This document shows, one piece after another, positions 16,301 to 25,621 of a stretch of 64,000 nucleotides of DNA. Location: positions 3,782,001 to 3,846,000 of the forward strand of contig NZ_CP033917.1 in NCBI RefSeq assembly GCF_003815655.1, given 5' to 3'. This DNA comes from Chryseobacterium sp. G0201 (GTDB taxonomy: Bacteria > Bacteroidota > Bacteroidia > Flavobacteriales > Weeksellaceae). Numbering within the stretch: the first letter of the stretch is position 1; each line of letters starts with the position of its first letter. Below the pieces are notes generated by a model. The model was not told the origin of the DNA and searched no databases. It worked only from the letters and a program-made list of their open reading frames with translations. The position numbers and the translations under genes were made by a program.

Positions 16301-17917
16301 ATGCAATTAAACCCTAAACATTTTGATGTTACGTTGGACGCATTTTTAAATTCCTGGAATCTGAATCGGATAAGGACGATGACAATTGAAGAATATGCTG
16401 AGTTGTCAGATCATGATTCTTTATGCTATTGGCTAGAGTATGGGACAAAAGACCTTGGTGTCATTGGAAGAATGTCCTTGGGTAAATTTGAACTATGGAA
16501 GCCGAAACAGGGAGAAGCTAAAGAGTTTAAGGATGACAGGTTTAAGATGGAAGGAATCTTTGCATATAAGAGGCAAAAGGGTAATACACTTGAGGAGGCG
16601 TTTAGTAATATCAGGACGTCAATTTTTGAGATTGTAAGACATTCCTTAAACCAAGACTGGGAGGCCATAGAAAGAATTGAATTTCATTCCATCGTTAAGT
16701 GGAAACTTGCATGCTTATTTTCAAATAAGAAGTTGCTTCCAGTTTACAGTAAGCGGGCATTATTAGCTATTGCTAGGGGACTCGGCCATACTTTTACTAA
16801 TAAAGACAGTAGTTTAGCAATACAAAATGCCATCATCATGCATAAGCCATCCGAAGAGGATATGGTGGACTTTTCGTATCGTGTTTATTCACAATTTGCT
16901 GGTCGTGACAAAATCTCTAACAAAAGTTATTTTATTGTTGGTGGCAAGTACAGTGATGATAGCGGCAATGATACCGTCTCCGTTATAGAAAAATTTATAG
17001 AAAATAGATGCATTGCAATAGGATGGCTAGATTGGTTAGACTTTAGTAACTATTTCGGAAAAAGCCCTAAAGTTATTAACGAGTTTGTTGATAACAATTG
17101 GGATGATGAAAGTCCAAGTTTAGGGAAAATTAAAAGTTATTTTCGAAATCTTGGGCAGATGAAACAAGGTGATATTATTGCAGTGAAATCACAAGGAGCC
17201 TATGGGCAACTTAAAATAATCGCATATGCTGAAGTGGTCGAAAGAGAAGGCCGTATTTATTGGCATGATGATGATCTTTTAGGGCATCATATAAATGTAG
17301 AATTTATTGAGGCAGGCTTTGTTCATGAAACTGGTGAGACTTATGCTGGTACAATCCATAAATTAGCTCCGGAAAAGGACGGTGAAAAATTTTATAAAAT
17401 TTTTGGCTGGTACTCTGGGAATCAGTATAATGATGTCTTTGATGAGGAGGAAGAAAGTGAGTTTGATGCTGTAAATGTTGAACCTACGAATGAGGGGTAC
17501 AATAATAAAATTGAAACAAGTTTTGAAAGAAGTGCAATTGCGTCAGTGATTGTGAATAGGTTACACAACCGGATCCAAAACCGTTTTATTCAATACTTAA
17601 AAAAGACCTATCCGGATCATCTTTGTTCTGGGGAAAAAAGGTTCATAGATGCAAAAAGAATTAGCCCCGAAGAAATTATAATATATGAAATTAAGCCTTT
17701 TGCAAGTGCATATTCGTGTATACGACAGGGTATAGGACAGCTATTTGATTATTTGCACCATGAAAAAAGTAACAAACCAAAACGGATCATCATCGTAGGA
17801 CCAAATGAGCCTACATCTGCTGATCTAAAATTTTTGCACGAGATTAGAGAGATGCTGAAAGTTCCCTTCGGTTATATAGCTTTTGATGAGGCTAATGTAA
17901 GCGTTAAAGAATATTAA
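16301..17917 (+). CDS. Reader-like domain fused to PD-(D/E)XK nuclease (type IV-like restriction)
   Basis: Three parts can be seen. Residues 10-180 resemble the region found before the ATPase in some McrB-type proteins (DSLCYWLEYGTKDLGVIG). Residues about 205-365 read like a PUA/EVE-type fold (IAIGWLDWLDF, QMKQGDIIAVKS, LKIIAYAEVV), the kind that flips and reads modified bases. Residues 430-538 carry a PD-(D/E)XK nuclease signature: Asp450, then Glu463-Ile-Lys465 (IYEIKPF), and a following Gln-rich helix (RQGIGQLFDYL). A reader plus nuclease suggests cutting of modified phage DNA, with the upstream helicase as possible partner. Both assignments come from motifs only. A GTG at 16274 is an alternative start; the ATG at 16301 is preferred. 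Confidence 0.7.
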   Translation: MQLNPKHFDVTLDAFLNSWNLNRIRTMTIEEYAELSDHDSLCYWLEYGTKDLGVIGRMSLGKFELWKPKQGEAKEFKDDRFKMEGIFAYKRQKGNTLEEAFSNIRTSIFEIVRHSLNQDWEAIERIEFHSIVKWKLACLFSNKKLLPVYSKRALLAIARGLGHTFTNKDSSLAIQNAIIMHKPSEEDMVDFSYRVYSQFAGRDKISNKSYFIVGGKYSDDSGNDTVSVIEKFIENRCIAIGWLDWLDFSNYFGKSPKVINEFVDNNWDDESPSLGKIKSYFRNLGQMKQGDIIAVKSQGAYGQLKIIAYAEVVEREGRIYWHDDDLLGHHINVEFIEAGFVHETGETYAGTIHKLAPEKDGEKFYKIFGWYSGNQYNDVFDEEEESEFDAVNVEPTNEGYNNKIETSFERSAIASVIVNRLHNRIQNRFIQYLKKTYPDHLCSGEKRFIDAKRISPEEIIIYEIKPFASAYSCIRQGIGQLFDYLHHEKSNKPKRIIIVGPNEPTSADLKFLHEIREMLKVPFGYIAFDEANVSVKEY

Positions 17918-18470
17918 TAGTAGTAATTTGCGCAGATGACAGATATATCTAATATGATGATTGTTAACTAGATTAGAAAAGTAGCACAATTTAACTGACT
18001 AAAGACTGTTTATTCTTGGTTTTATTTTATTATTTTGTGCTAAAAAAATTAGCGAAAAATTATGTCTTCCATATAATTGTAATTTAAAATTTTATATTTC
18101 TGAAAATCAGGAATATGTATATTTTTTTATAAAACAATTTTGAATGAATTTTTTAAGTTTCATCACAACTTTTGTGGAGATGGGAACAATACTAACACAA
18201 TATTTAAAAATGCTTTAAGTAAGCAAGGGATGTCGAATGAGATTTTATCAGGTTTACGGTTAGTGCTCAAAACGATTCGGAAAAGACTAGGATTTATATT
18301 TAGTATTAAAACACAGAGATTAAATGAAAAGATCTCATCCTGAGAGATCTGCGGATCAATTTATTCGAGCTAACAATATATTTGAAGAGTTCTCGACTGA
18401 TGAATTATAGATACAATGCTTTGATAATCTTTGATTCTAGGTCAATAATAAGAACAGTTATTTAATAGAA
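17918..18470. other. AT-rich gap before the PLD-SNF2 operon
   Basis: No recognisable gene. A 67-codon frame at 18140-18343 starts with ATG, but it has no family resemblance and no clear promoter; I regard it as unproven. The gap is long enough for the main promoter and control sites of the operon that starts at 18471. Confidence 0.4.
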
Positions 18471-21400
18471 ATGATTTTAGACAACGAGAATAAGAATTTT
18501 AAGGTACATGAATGGATATCTTCTTTTACTGAAGAGGGCAGATTGGATATTGTGACTGGATATTTCACGATCGGTGCCCTTGCATGGTTGTCGAATGAAA
18601 TCAACAGTAAAATAAGCGATTACCGATTTGTTTTAGGTGATATTGTTAACATTAGTAGTTCTGAAGAGCACCCATTAGATCTGTTAAACGAAAATATAAC
18701 AATCGAAGCATCTTTAAAATTAAGCAAATTAGCAAAAGAAGCTGTTGCTTTCTTAAAACAGAATAACGTTTCAGCAAAAACTCTTGAACCGAATTTTTGC
18801 CATGCGAAGAGTTATATCTTTACTCCCGCAAAGAATGATGATAGAAATAAGTATTTTATTTCTGGAAGCTCAAATCTTACTGAAGCTGGAATTGGGCAGA
18901 AAATCACGTCTAATATTGAGTTAAATATTGCTGAGACTGGGAACAATAACCAATATAAAGAAATGGCTGACTGGTTTGAGACATTATGGAACAAACCACA
19001 GGCTCATAATCAGAAAACAATAATTAGCAGTGATGGCGTAATTTCGAAAATTGACTTTAAGCAATATCTCATTAATGAGATAGAACAGGTATTCATTAAA
19101 TATTCACCCAGGGAGTTATACTTCAAAGTCCTTTTTGAAATATTTGGAAATCAGCTTATTGATCTGGAAAATGACGTAAATTTTAATAGGCAATTAGGAA
19201 AGCTTGAAAATTCTGTTGTGTTTAACTTGTTATATGAATTCCAAAAAAAAGGTGTTTTAAGCTTGATAAGAATGCTTCAAAAATTTAATGGTGCTATTTT
19301 AGCAGATGCCGTTGGATTAGGGAAAACATGGAGCGCCTTAGCAGTTATTAAATTTTTTCAACTACAGGGACGCGAAATAATTGTTTTGTGCCCAAAAAAA
19401 TTAGAGCATAACTGGAGGAGGTATTTGAAAAACCAAGATGCTCGTTTTGAGAAGGATCAATTTGATTATTTTATTAGGTATCATACTGATCTGGATTCTA
19501 AACGAATGGAAAAATACGTTGATAGAGGCGATAAACTTTTTAGCAATGATAAACCAAAATTATTAGTAATTGATGAAAGCCATAATTTAAGAAATGACAA
19601 ATCTGGCAGATATAAATTTCTTGTAGAAAAAATTTTAAAATATAATGATGATATAAAAGTCCTGCTTTTATCAGCTACACCAATCAATAACTCGTTAAAT
19701 GATATTAGAAATCAATTTAAGCTTATGGTTAAAGGTAATATTGATGGGTTTAATGAAAGTTTAAATGTTCGTAATCTAGATTACTCATTTCGAACAGCGC
19801 AGAAAGTGTTTAATGATTGGCGGCAAGAGTTATCACCTCGGATTGCTGACTTTACTAGAAAATTGCCAGCCAATTTTTTTACGTTGACAGATTCACTCAT
19901 AGTTGCCCGTACCCGAAAAATGGTAGAAGGGGAGCAAATGAACTTGTCCTTTCCGTTAAAAGCAAAACCGATTAATTTATTTGTGACACCACGTCATTTA
20001 GGTAATTTTGAATCTTTCGAGGAGTTATTTGATCATTTTCCACCAATGCTTTCTGGCTATCAACCAGCTTTTTACTTAGAAATTGAGAAAGATGAAGAGA
20101 AAAATATTCTCCATGACGAAAGACAAAGAGATCGTTTTTTGGTTAAGATGATGTACATTCTAATGGTCAAAAGACTAGAATCTTCTTGGTCTTCATTTTT
20201 TTCGACAGTAGAAAAGATAAAATTGCATCATGAAAATGTTTTAGAAAAAATTAGGCAATATCAGGCAGGTAAGCAAAACATGTTATTATCTGCCGATGAA
20301 CAAATTCTTTTAGAAGATGACGAATTAATTCGGGATTTTGAAGATTTGTATCTAGGTAAAAAACGAAAAATAAGTTTACTTGACATAGATTCAGCTGGAA
20401 ACTTAAATGCATTTAAAAAAGATTTAAAAAAAGATCTTGATTCGTTGGATCATTTGTTTGTGAATCTTGAAAAATTTAAAGGTAAGATTGAAAAAGAAAT
20501 TCTGGTTCCAAACAACCAGCGGTCAACAGATGATAAATTAGAAGCTTTAATCCAACAGATAAATATAAAACGTGCTTCAGGCTATAATAATGGCAATCTG
20601 AAGTTAGTGATTTTCACTGTCTACAAAGATACGGCAGAATACCTATATTCTCAACTTAAAGAGCGGGGGTTCAATAGGCTCGCAATGGTATCGGGTTCTG
20701 GTTCACTTACGAGTGACAGCGACAAGGAAGTTGTTAATTTTGAACCAATATTGGAACGTTTCGCTCCCTATACCAAACTCTTTAAAGAGCGTGAATGGGG
20801 TTTTCAAACTGCGAAAAGTGGGATCGATGCTTATCATGAATGGATTGAATGGATTTCTATAAATAATTCGCGTGTGAACGAAATTATCCAAAATCCTATT
20901 GATATTTTAATTGCAACCGATGCTCTAAGTGAGGGACAAAATCTACAAGATGCAGATATGGTCATAAATTATGATATTCATTGGAATCCAGTCCGCATTA
21001 TTCAAAGAATGGGACGGATAGACCGATTAGGCAGTCCTAATTCAAAAATTTTTGGAATAAATTTTTGGCCTTCAAATAATATTAATACATACTTAAATCT
21101 TCAGCAGAGAATTGAACAGCGCATGGCAGCTATGAAACTGGGGGGAGCTGAAGTTGATGAAAGTTTTTCAGAGACTTTTGCAGAAATGGTTCGTGATGAG
21201 TCTTTAGATCAAAGAATGACCAACAGAATGTTGAGTCAAATGCAAATAAGTTTCGATGATCTAGAAGCTGACGAAACGTTCGGATTTGACGATCTTTCAC
21301 TCGAACGTTATAGGCAGGATTTGTTTGAAGAATATAACCGTGATAAGTTAAAATATCAAAGAATGCCAAAAGGGGTGTTTACTGGTTTTAAAGCCAATTC

Positions 21401-21857
21401 TCAGATATGTTCTGAAGAAGGTTTGATTGCTTTACTTGGTTACCCTAGCAGACCAAGCAAGTCCTTAACTCATGAGTATAAGGTATTTGATTTAATTTAT
21501 ATTAATAAGAACGGTGATTCTGTGATGCTAAATCAAAAAGACGTGTTAAATGCGCTAGCATATCATAAGGGTCAATACCGTTTTATCCCTGAAGCAATTG
21601 ATAGTGGAGATGAAAAAGAGATAGGTGATTTAGTTAATGCTATTAAATCATGGTTAAGCACTCAAGCAACAGAGGAAGTTATTCAAGAGGATGGCTCAAT
21701 TAAAAAAGTGATGGGAAAAACAGCAAAAGATTTATTGACAAAACTACGGACAGGTGATAAAAATGCATTAAATGACTTAAAGCAAAATATGAAGCTTGAA
21801 GAAAAATTTCAATTGGATAAATTTGATCTAATAACCTGGTTTTTAATTACTGTATAA
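18471..21857 (+). CDS. SNF2-family helicase with N-terminal phospholipase D-like domain
   Basis: Of 1128 residues, 1-190 form a PLD/HKD-like domain: H111-A-K113 in CHAKSYIF, followed by GSSNLTEAG and an N-I-E-L-N strand, i.e. one HxK motif that would need a dimer to be active. Residues 265-900 are an SF2 SNF2-type motor: Walker A region ADAVGLGKT (Lys285), DESH at about 368-371, LLLSATPINNS, and motifs V-VI ATDALSEGQNLQDADMVINY...QRMGRIDRLGS. It should move along DNA, with the PLD part as nuclease or binding unit. The stop is 2 nt from the next ATG, so it is the first gene of an operon with a methylase and an ATPase. DISARM has separate PLD and SNF2 proteins; here they are fused. Confidence 0.88.
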   Translation: MILDNENKNFKVHEWISSFTEEGRLDIVTGYFTIGALAWLSNEINSKISDYRFVLGDIVNISSSEEHPLDLLNENITIEASLKLSKLAKEAVAFLKQNNVSAKTLEPNFCHAKSYIFTPAKNDDRNKYFISGSSNLTEAGIGQKITSNIELNIAETGNNNQYKEMADWFETLWNKPQAHNQKTIISSDGVISKIDFKQYLINEIEQVFIKYSPRELYFKVLFEIFGNQLIDLENDVNFNRQLGKLENSVVFNLLYEFQKKGVLSLIRMLQKFNGAILADAVGLGKTWSALAVIKFFQLQGREIIVLCPKKLEHNWRRYLKNQDARFEKDQFDYFIRYHTDLDSKRMEKYVDRGDKLFSNDKPKLLVIDESHNLRNDKSGRYKFLVEKILKYNDDIKVLLLSATPINNSLNDIRNQFKLMVKGNIDGFNESLNVRNLDYSFRTAQKVFNDWRQELSPRIADFTRKLPANFFTLTDSLIVARTRKMVEGEQMNLSFPLKAKPINLFVTPRHLGNFESFEELFDHFPPMLSGYQPAFYLEIEKDEEKNILHDERQRDRFLVKMMYILMVKRLESSWSSFFSTVEKIKLHHENVLEKIRQYQAGKQNMLLSADEQILLEDDELIRDFEDLYLGKKRKISLLDIDSAGNLNAFKKDLKKDLDSLDHLFVNLEKFKGKIEKEILVPNNQRSTDDKLEALIQQINIKRASGYNNGNLKLVIFTVYKDTAEYLYSQLKERGFNRLAMVSGSGSLTSDSDKEVVNFEPILERFAPYTKLFKEREWGFQTAKSGIDAYHEWIEWISINNSRVNEIIQNPIDILIATDALSEGQNLQDADMVINYDIHWNPVRIIQRMGRIDRLGSPNSKIFGINFWPSNNINTYLNLQQRIEQRMAAMKLGGAEVDESFSETFAEMVRDESLDQRMTNRMLSQMQISFDDLEADETFGFDDLSLERYRQDLFEEYNRDKLKYQRMPKGVFTGFKANSQICSEEGLIALLGYPSRPSKSLTHEYKVFDLIYINKNGDSVMLNQKDVLNALAYHKGQYRFIPEAIDSGDEKEIGDLVNAIKSWLSTQATEEVIQEDGSIKKVMGKTAKDLLTKLRTGDKNALNDLKQNMKLEEKFQLDKFDLITWFLITV

Positions 21858-21859
21858 AG

Positions 21860-24800
21860 ATGAAACTTAAAATATTTAAGGACTTGGATTTTATTCATGC
21901 GATCAGATCTTTTTTTAAAGACCTGAATGTTCCCATGAATTATATTTCCGATAAGCCAACGACAGCGATAGATATGCTTCAAGACTTTTATAAAGCTAAC
22001 GATACCTTCGACTTAATAGATGATGTATATTTTGCCGGTATCGTAGACGATGCTTCATTTAGAGGTAACGAATCTCTTTCGATTAGTAATATAAAGTCTG
22101 ACTATGATGGGATATTAATTTTCGGTATCACTATAAAAAATAGTGTCAGCAAAACCTTACCCACGCGCTCGCAACTTGCTGAAATTACAAGGACTTTTAA
22201 TAGGGCATTCTATTGCACACCTGTTGTTATAATATTTAAATATGACAATTATCTCGCCTTTGCTAACTCTGAACGATCTAAATACAAGCAGTCTTGGCGC
22301 GAAGGAGAAAAAGTTGGAAAAGTACGTTTGCTTCGGGATATTCAGACTGAAAATACTCACTCTGGACACATACGAATCTTGGAGGGTCTAAAACTTCCAA
22401 CAACAGGAAGTAGGAAAGTTGATTCATTTAGCTCTCTTTACATATACTGGCAGGAGGTGTTTAATGTAAGTCTATTGAATAAAAAGTTCTATCAAGAGCT
22501 CTCTACTTGGTATTTTTGGGCAACCAAGCATGTTATTTTTCCCGGTGCTCCAACTGAAAGTGATGTGATTAGCCAAAATGTATCGCTAAAAGATTTAGTC
22601 CAGGAACATAACGCAACAAATGTTATTAGGATGTTAACGAGGCTGTTATTCGTTTGGTTTATTAGAGAAAAGAAGCTAATACCTGAAGAACTATTTAATC
22701 TTGATAGCTTACAAAAAGATATTTTAAAAAAGATAGAGCCCTACCATGAGCACGGGTTATTTACAGAAAGAAATTTGGAAAGCGTTTACTACAAGGCTAT
22801 TCTGCAAAATTTATTCTTCGCAACACTAAATTGTCCAATTGAATCGGAAAGCATAGATAGAAGACAAAGAGGTTTTAGGGGAGAAGGTTATGGAACCAAT
22901 AGGGGGATTGACTATTTAATGCGGTACAAACAGCACTTTAAAGATCCTGAAGCATTCCTTTCAAAAGTAAACAAAGTGGTGCCATTTCTAAACGGTGGTT
23001 TGTTTGAATGTTTGGATGATAAATTTAATAATTTATACGTCGATGGATTTTCAGATCAAATGATTAAAGGAGAGCAACTTGTTGTTCCGGATTATTTATT
23101 CTTTGGTTTGGAGGAAGAAGAAGATATAAGTGATATCATTGGAATCAACGATAAAAAGTATAAAAAGGCAGCAGTTAAAGGTTTAATAAATATACTTAAA
23201 TCCTATAAATTTACAATTATTGAAAATACCCCAATTGAAGAGGATGTTGCTCTCGACCCAGAACTTTTGGGGAAGGTGTTTGAAAATCTTTTGGCTTCTT
23301 ATAACCCTGAAACCAAAACTACTGCAAGAAAGCAAACTGGATCGTTTTATACACCGCGTGAAGTTGTGAACTACATGGTTGACGAAACTTTAGTTAGCTA
23401 TCTGAAACGGAAAATTAAGGAATGGGATGGTTTGAGTTCGGAATCTATCGATAGTGAACTTCGGGATTTAATATCTTTTGGAAGCAACGTTCCATTTGTC
23501 GATTCACCAGAGTTGAAGTTAAATATTATTAATGCATTAAGTACATGTACCATTTTTGACCCTGCGTGCGGATCAGGTGCATTCCCGATGGGAGCATTAC
23601 AAAAAATGGTGCATATTCTTCAAAAGTTAGATCCAGATAATAGAATCTGGAAACAAATTCAGGAGACAAAAGCAAAAAAAGAGGCAGAAGAAGCTTTCGA
23701 CATCAATGATAAGAGCGTAAGGGAGCAAAGGTTGATAGAAATAAATGAGGCGTTTGATCAGAATATAAATGATCCTGATTATGCTAGAAAACTTTTTTTA
23801 ATAGAGAATAGCATATACGGGGTTGATATACAGCCAATCGCTACACAGATTTCTAAATTACGTTTTTTTATTTCTTTGGTAGTTGAACAAAAAGTGAACC
23901 CCAACAGAGAGAACTTTGGTATCCGACCGTTACCAAATTTGGAGACTAAATTTGTAACAGCTAATACATTAATTGATATTGAAAAGGAAGGAAATTTGTT
24001 TTCGACAGATGATATCAAAATACTTGAGCTACAGTTAAAAGATATCAGGAGTAAATTATTTGGTGCCCGTACAAAGGAAACTAAGTTAAAGTACAGAAGT
24101 AAAGATAAAGCGCTTCGTGAATTAATAGCTGAAAAATTAAAGAGTCAAGGTTTACCTGTATACAGTGCCGAAAAGCTAGCAAACTGGGATCCCTTTGATC
24201 AAAATTCTACTTCATCTTTCTTTGATCCGGAATGGATGTTTGATATAAAAGATGGCTTTGACATAATCATAGGTAATCCCCCGTATAAAATTGTTGGTGC
24301 AGACGAATCCAGAGAACAAAGTTACTACAGGGAAAGATATAAAATGGCTTCGTATAAAATCAACTTGTACGTACTGTTCTTAGAAAATGGGTTAGATAAT
24401 TTAGATTCTACAAATGGTTGTTTATCTTTTATTATACCAAAATCTTTAGTCTTCAATACATACCTGAATGATTCTCGAACTAGATTACTTGAAGAATATG
24501 CTATTCCTAAAATAGTGGAGATCAACGAACGTGTATTCGAAAATGTTGAAGTTGGAGATAACATTATTTTTTTTGGTAGTTCAGATGATCAACCATTGAA
24601 GAATATCTTGGAGTATCAAATAGTAAAACAAGTTTCTCCTTTTGATGTTGTCGAAAGTTTCATGACGAAGCAGGCTGATCTAGTCAACAATCATGATTCA
24701 AATTTTTATCCAAAGTTAAAAATAGAAAATCTTTCAGAAATTCAACTTGATGAGATTGCTGTTCTTTCAAATGGATTAAATCCTGGAAATGTTAAACATA

Positions 24801-25621
24801 TACTAATTTCTGAATCGAAAATTTCGGAAAAACATCAAAAGATGGTCCTTGGAAAAGATATTAAAAACTATAATGTTAAATGGTCCGGTACTTGGGTTAA
24901 TTACGATAAAACTTTAAAAAATTCTCTTACAATAAAGGATATACGATCAAAGAGTGGGATGGTTGCACAAAAGAAAGTAGATTTCGCGTTGAGGAACCCA
25001 AATATATATGTTAAAAACAAAATTTTAGTTAGGAAAACTTCAGATCACATAATCGCAGCTTACGATCGTGATGGTTATTATTTTGATTCTCTTGCTTATG
25101 GAATTCAACTAAAAGAGTCAACAAAATTGTCTATCTATTATATATTAGGATTATTAAATTCAAAATTTGTTAATCATTTTCATCAGAAAATATCCTTAAA
25201 TAAAGGAAAGGTTTTTGCGAAAGTGTTGTTGAAAAATTTGGCTAGTATACCTATAAGGAACATAAATTTTGACGATGCATATGAGCAATCGATCCACGAT
25301 GTAATTTCTGAAGTAGCGTTCTATTTAGTTCATACTAATGATTCTAATGTACATGAAATTTTTCAAAGCATTATTGATTCACTTATACTAGAATTGTACT
25401 TTGGCGAGCATATGAAAGAAAATAATATTGATGTGTATAAATATATAAAAGATGATTTTATCCATCAAAATTTTAAAAGGGATATAGATGATTCTAACTT
25501 GCCTGGAAAGATAAATAATTTGTATTCTAAATATTCTCATCCAGATAACGAAGTAATTAATAGGTTTAAATTATTTTCAGTGAGAAGTCCAGAGATATTA
25601 AAACCAATAATGGAAAGCTGA
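21860..25621 (+). CDS. Eco57I-type N6-adenine DNA methyltransferase
   Basis: The 1253-residue protein has motif I FDPACGSGAF (Asp567 to Gly573) and catalytic motif IV NPPY at 806-809, the gamma-type order of N6-adenine methylases. TGSFYTPREVVNYMV before motif I is typical of PglX/type IIG enzymes, as is RLLFVWFIREKKLIPEELF near residue 260. The first 200 residues may be a decayed or unusual nuclease domain (SDYDGILIFGITI), but no clear PD-(D/E)XK set is visible. The last 350 residues are probably the target-recognition part. It should mark host DNA for the helicase/ATPase complex. Its stop codon overlaps the next ATG (TGATG). Confidence 0.88.
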   Translation: MKLKIFKDLDFIHAIRSFFKDLNVPMNYISDKPTTAIDMLQDFYKANDTFDLIDDVYFAGIVDDASFRGNESLSISNIKSDYDGILIFGITIKNSVSKTLPTRSQLAEITRTFNRAFYCTPVVIIFKYDNYLAFANSERSKYKQSWREGEKVGKVRLLRDIQTENTHSGHIRILEGLKLPTTGSRKVDSFSSLYIYWQEVFNVSLLNKKFYQELSTWYFWATKHVIFPGAPTESDVISQNVSLKDLVQEHNATNVIRMLTRLLFVWFIREKKLIPEELFNLDSLQKDILKKIEPYHEHGLFTERNLESVYYKAILQNLFFATLNCPIESESIDRRQRGFRGEGYGTNRGIDYLMRYKQHFKDPEAFLSKVNKVVPFLNGGLFECLDDKFNNLYVDGFSDQMIKGEQLVVPDYLFFGLEEEEDISDIIGINDKKYKKAAVKGLINILKSYKFTIIENTPIEEDVALDPELLGKVFENLLASYNPETKTTARKQTGSFYTPREVVNYMVDETLVSYLKRKIKEWDGLSSESIDSELRDLISFGSNVPFVDSPELKLNIINALSTCTIFDPACGSGAFPMGALQKMVHILQKLDPDNRIWKQIQETKAKKEAEEAFDINDKSVREQRLIEINEAFDQNINDPDYARKLFLIENSIYGVDIQPIATQISKLRFFISLVVEQKVNPNRENFGIRPLPNLETKFVTANTLIDIEKEGNLFSTDDIKILELQLKDIRSKLFGARTKETKLKYRSKDKALRELIAEKLKSQGLPVYSAEKLANWDPFDQNSTSSFFDPEWMFDIKDGFDIIIGNPPYKIVGADESREQSYYRERYKMASYKINLYVLFLENGLDNLDSTNGCLSFIIPKSLVFNTYLNDSRTRLLEEYAIPKIVEINERVFENVEVGDNIIFFGSSDDQPLKNILEYQIVKQVSPFDVVESFMTKQADLVNNHDSNFYPKLKIENLSEIQLDEIAVLSNGLNPGNVKHILISESKISEKHQKMVLGKDIKNYNVKWSGTWVNYDKTLKNSLTIKDIRSKSGMVAQKKVDFALRNPNIYVKNKILVRKTSDHIIAAYDRDGYYFDSLAYGIQLKESTKLSIYYILGLLNSKFVNHFHQKISLNKGKVFAKVLLKNLASIPIRNINFDDAYEQSIHDVISEVAFYLVHTNDSNVHEIFQSIIDSLILELYFGEHMKENNIDVYKYIKDDFIHQNFKRDIDDSNLPGKINNLYSKYSHPDNEVINRFKLFSVRSPEILKPIMES

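Noticed and set aside
18140..18343. Small 67-codon gene before the operon
   Set aside because: No family resemblance, promoter or coupling to neighbours; kept only as a note in the gap entry.
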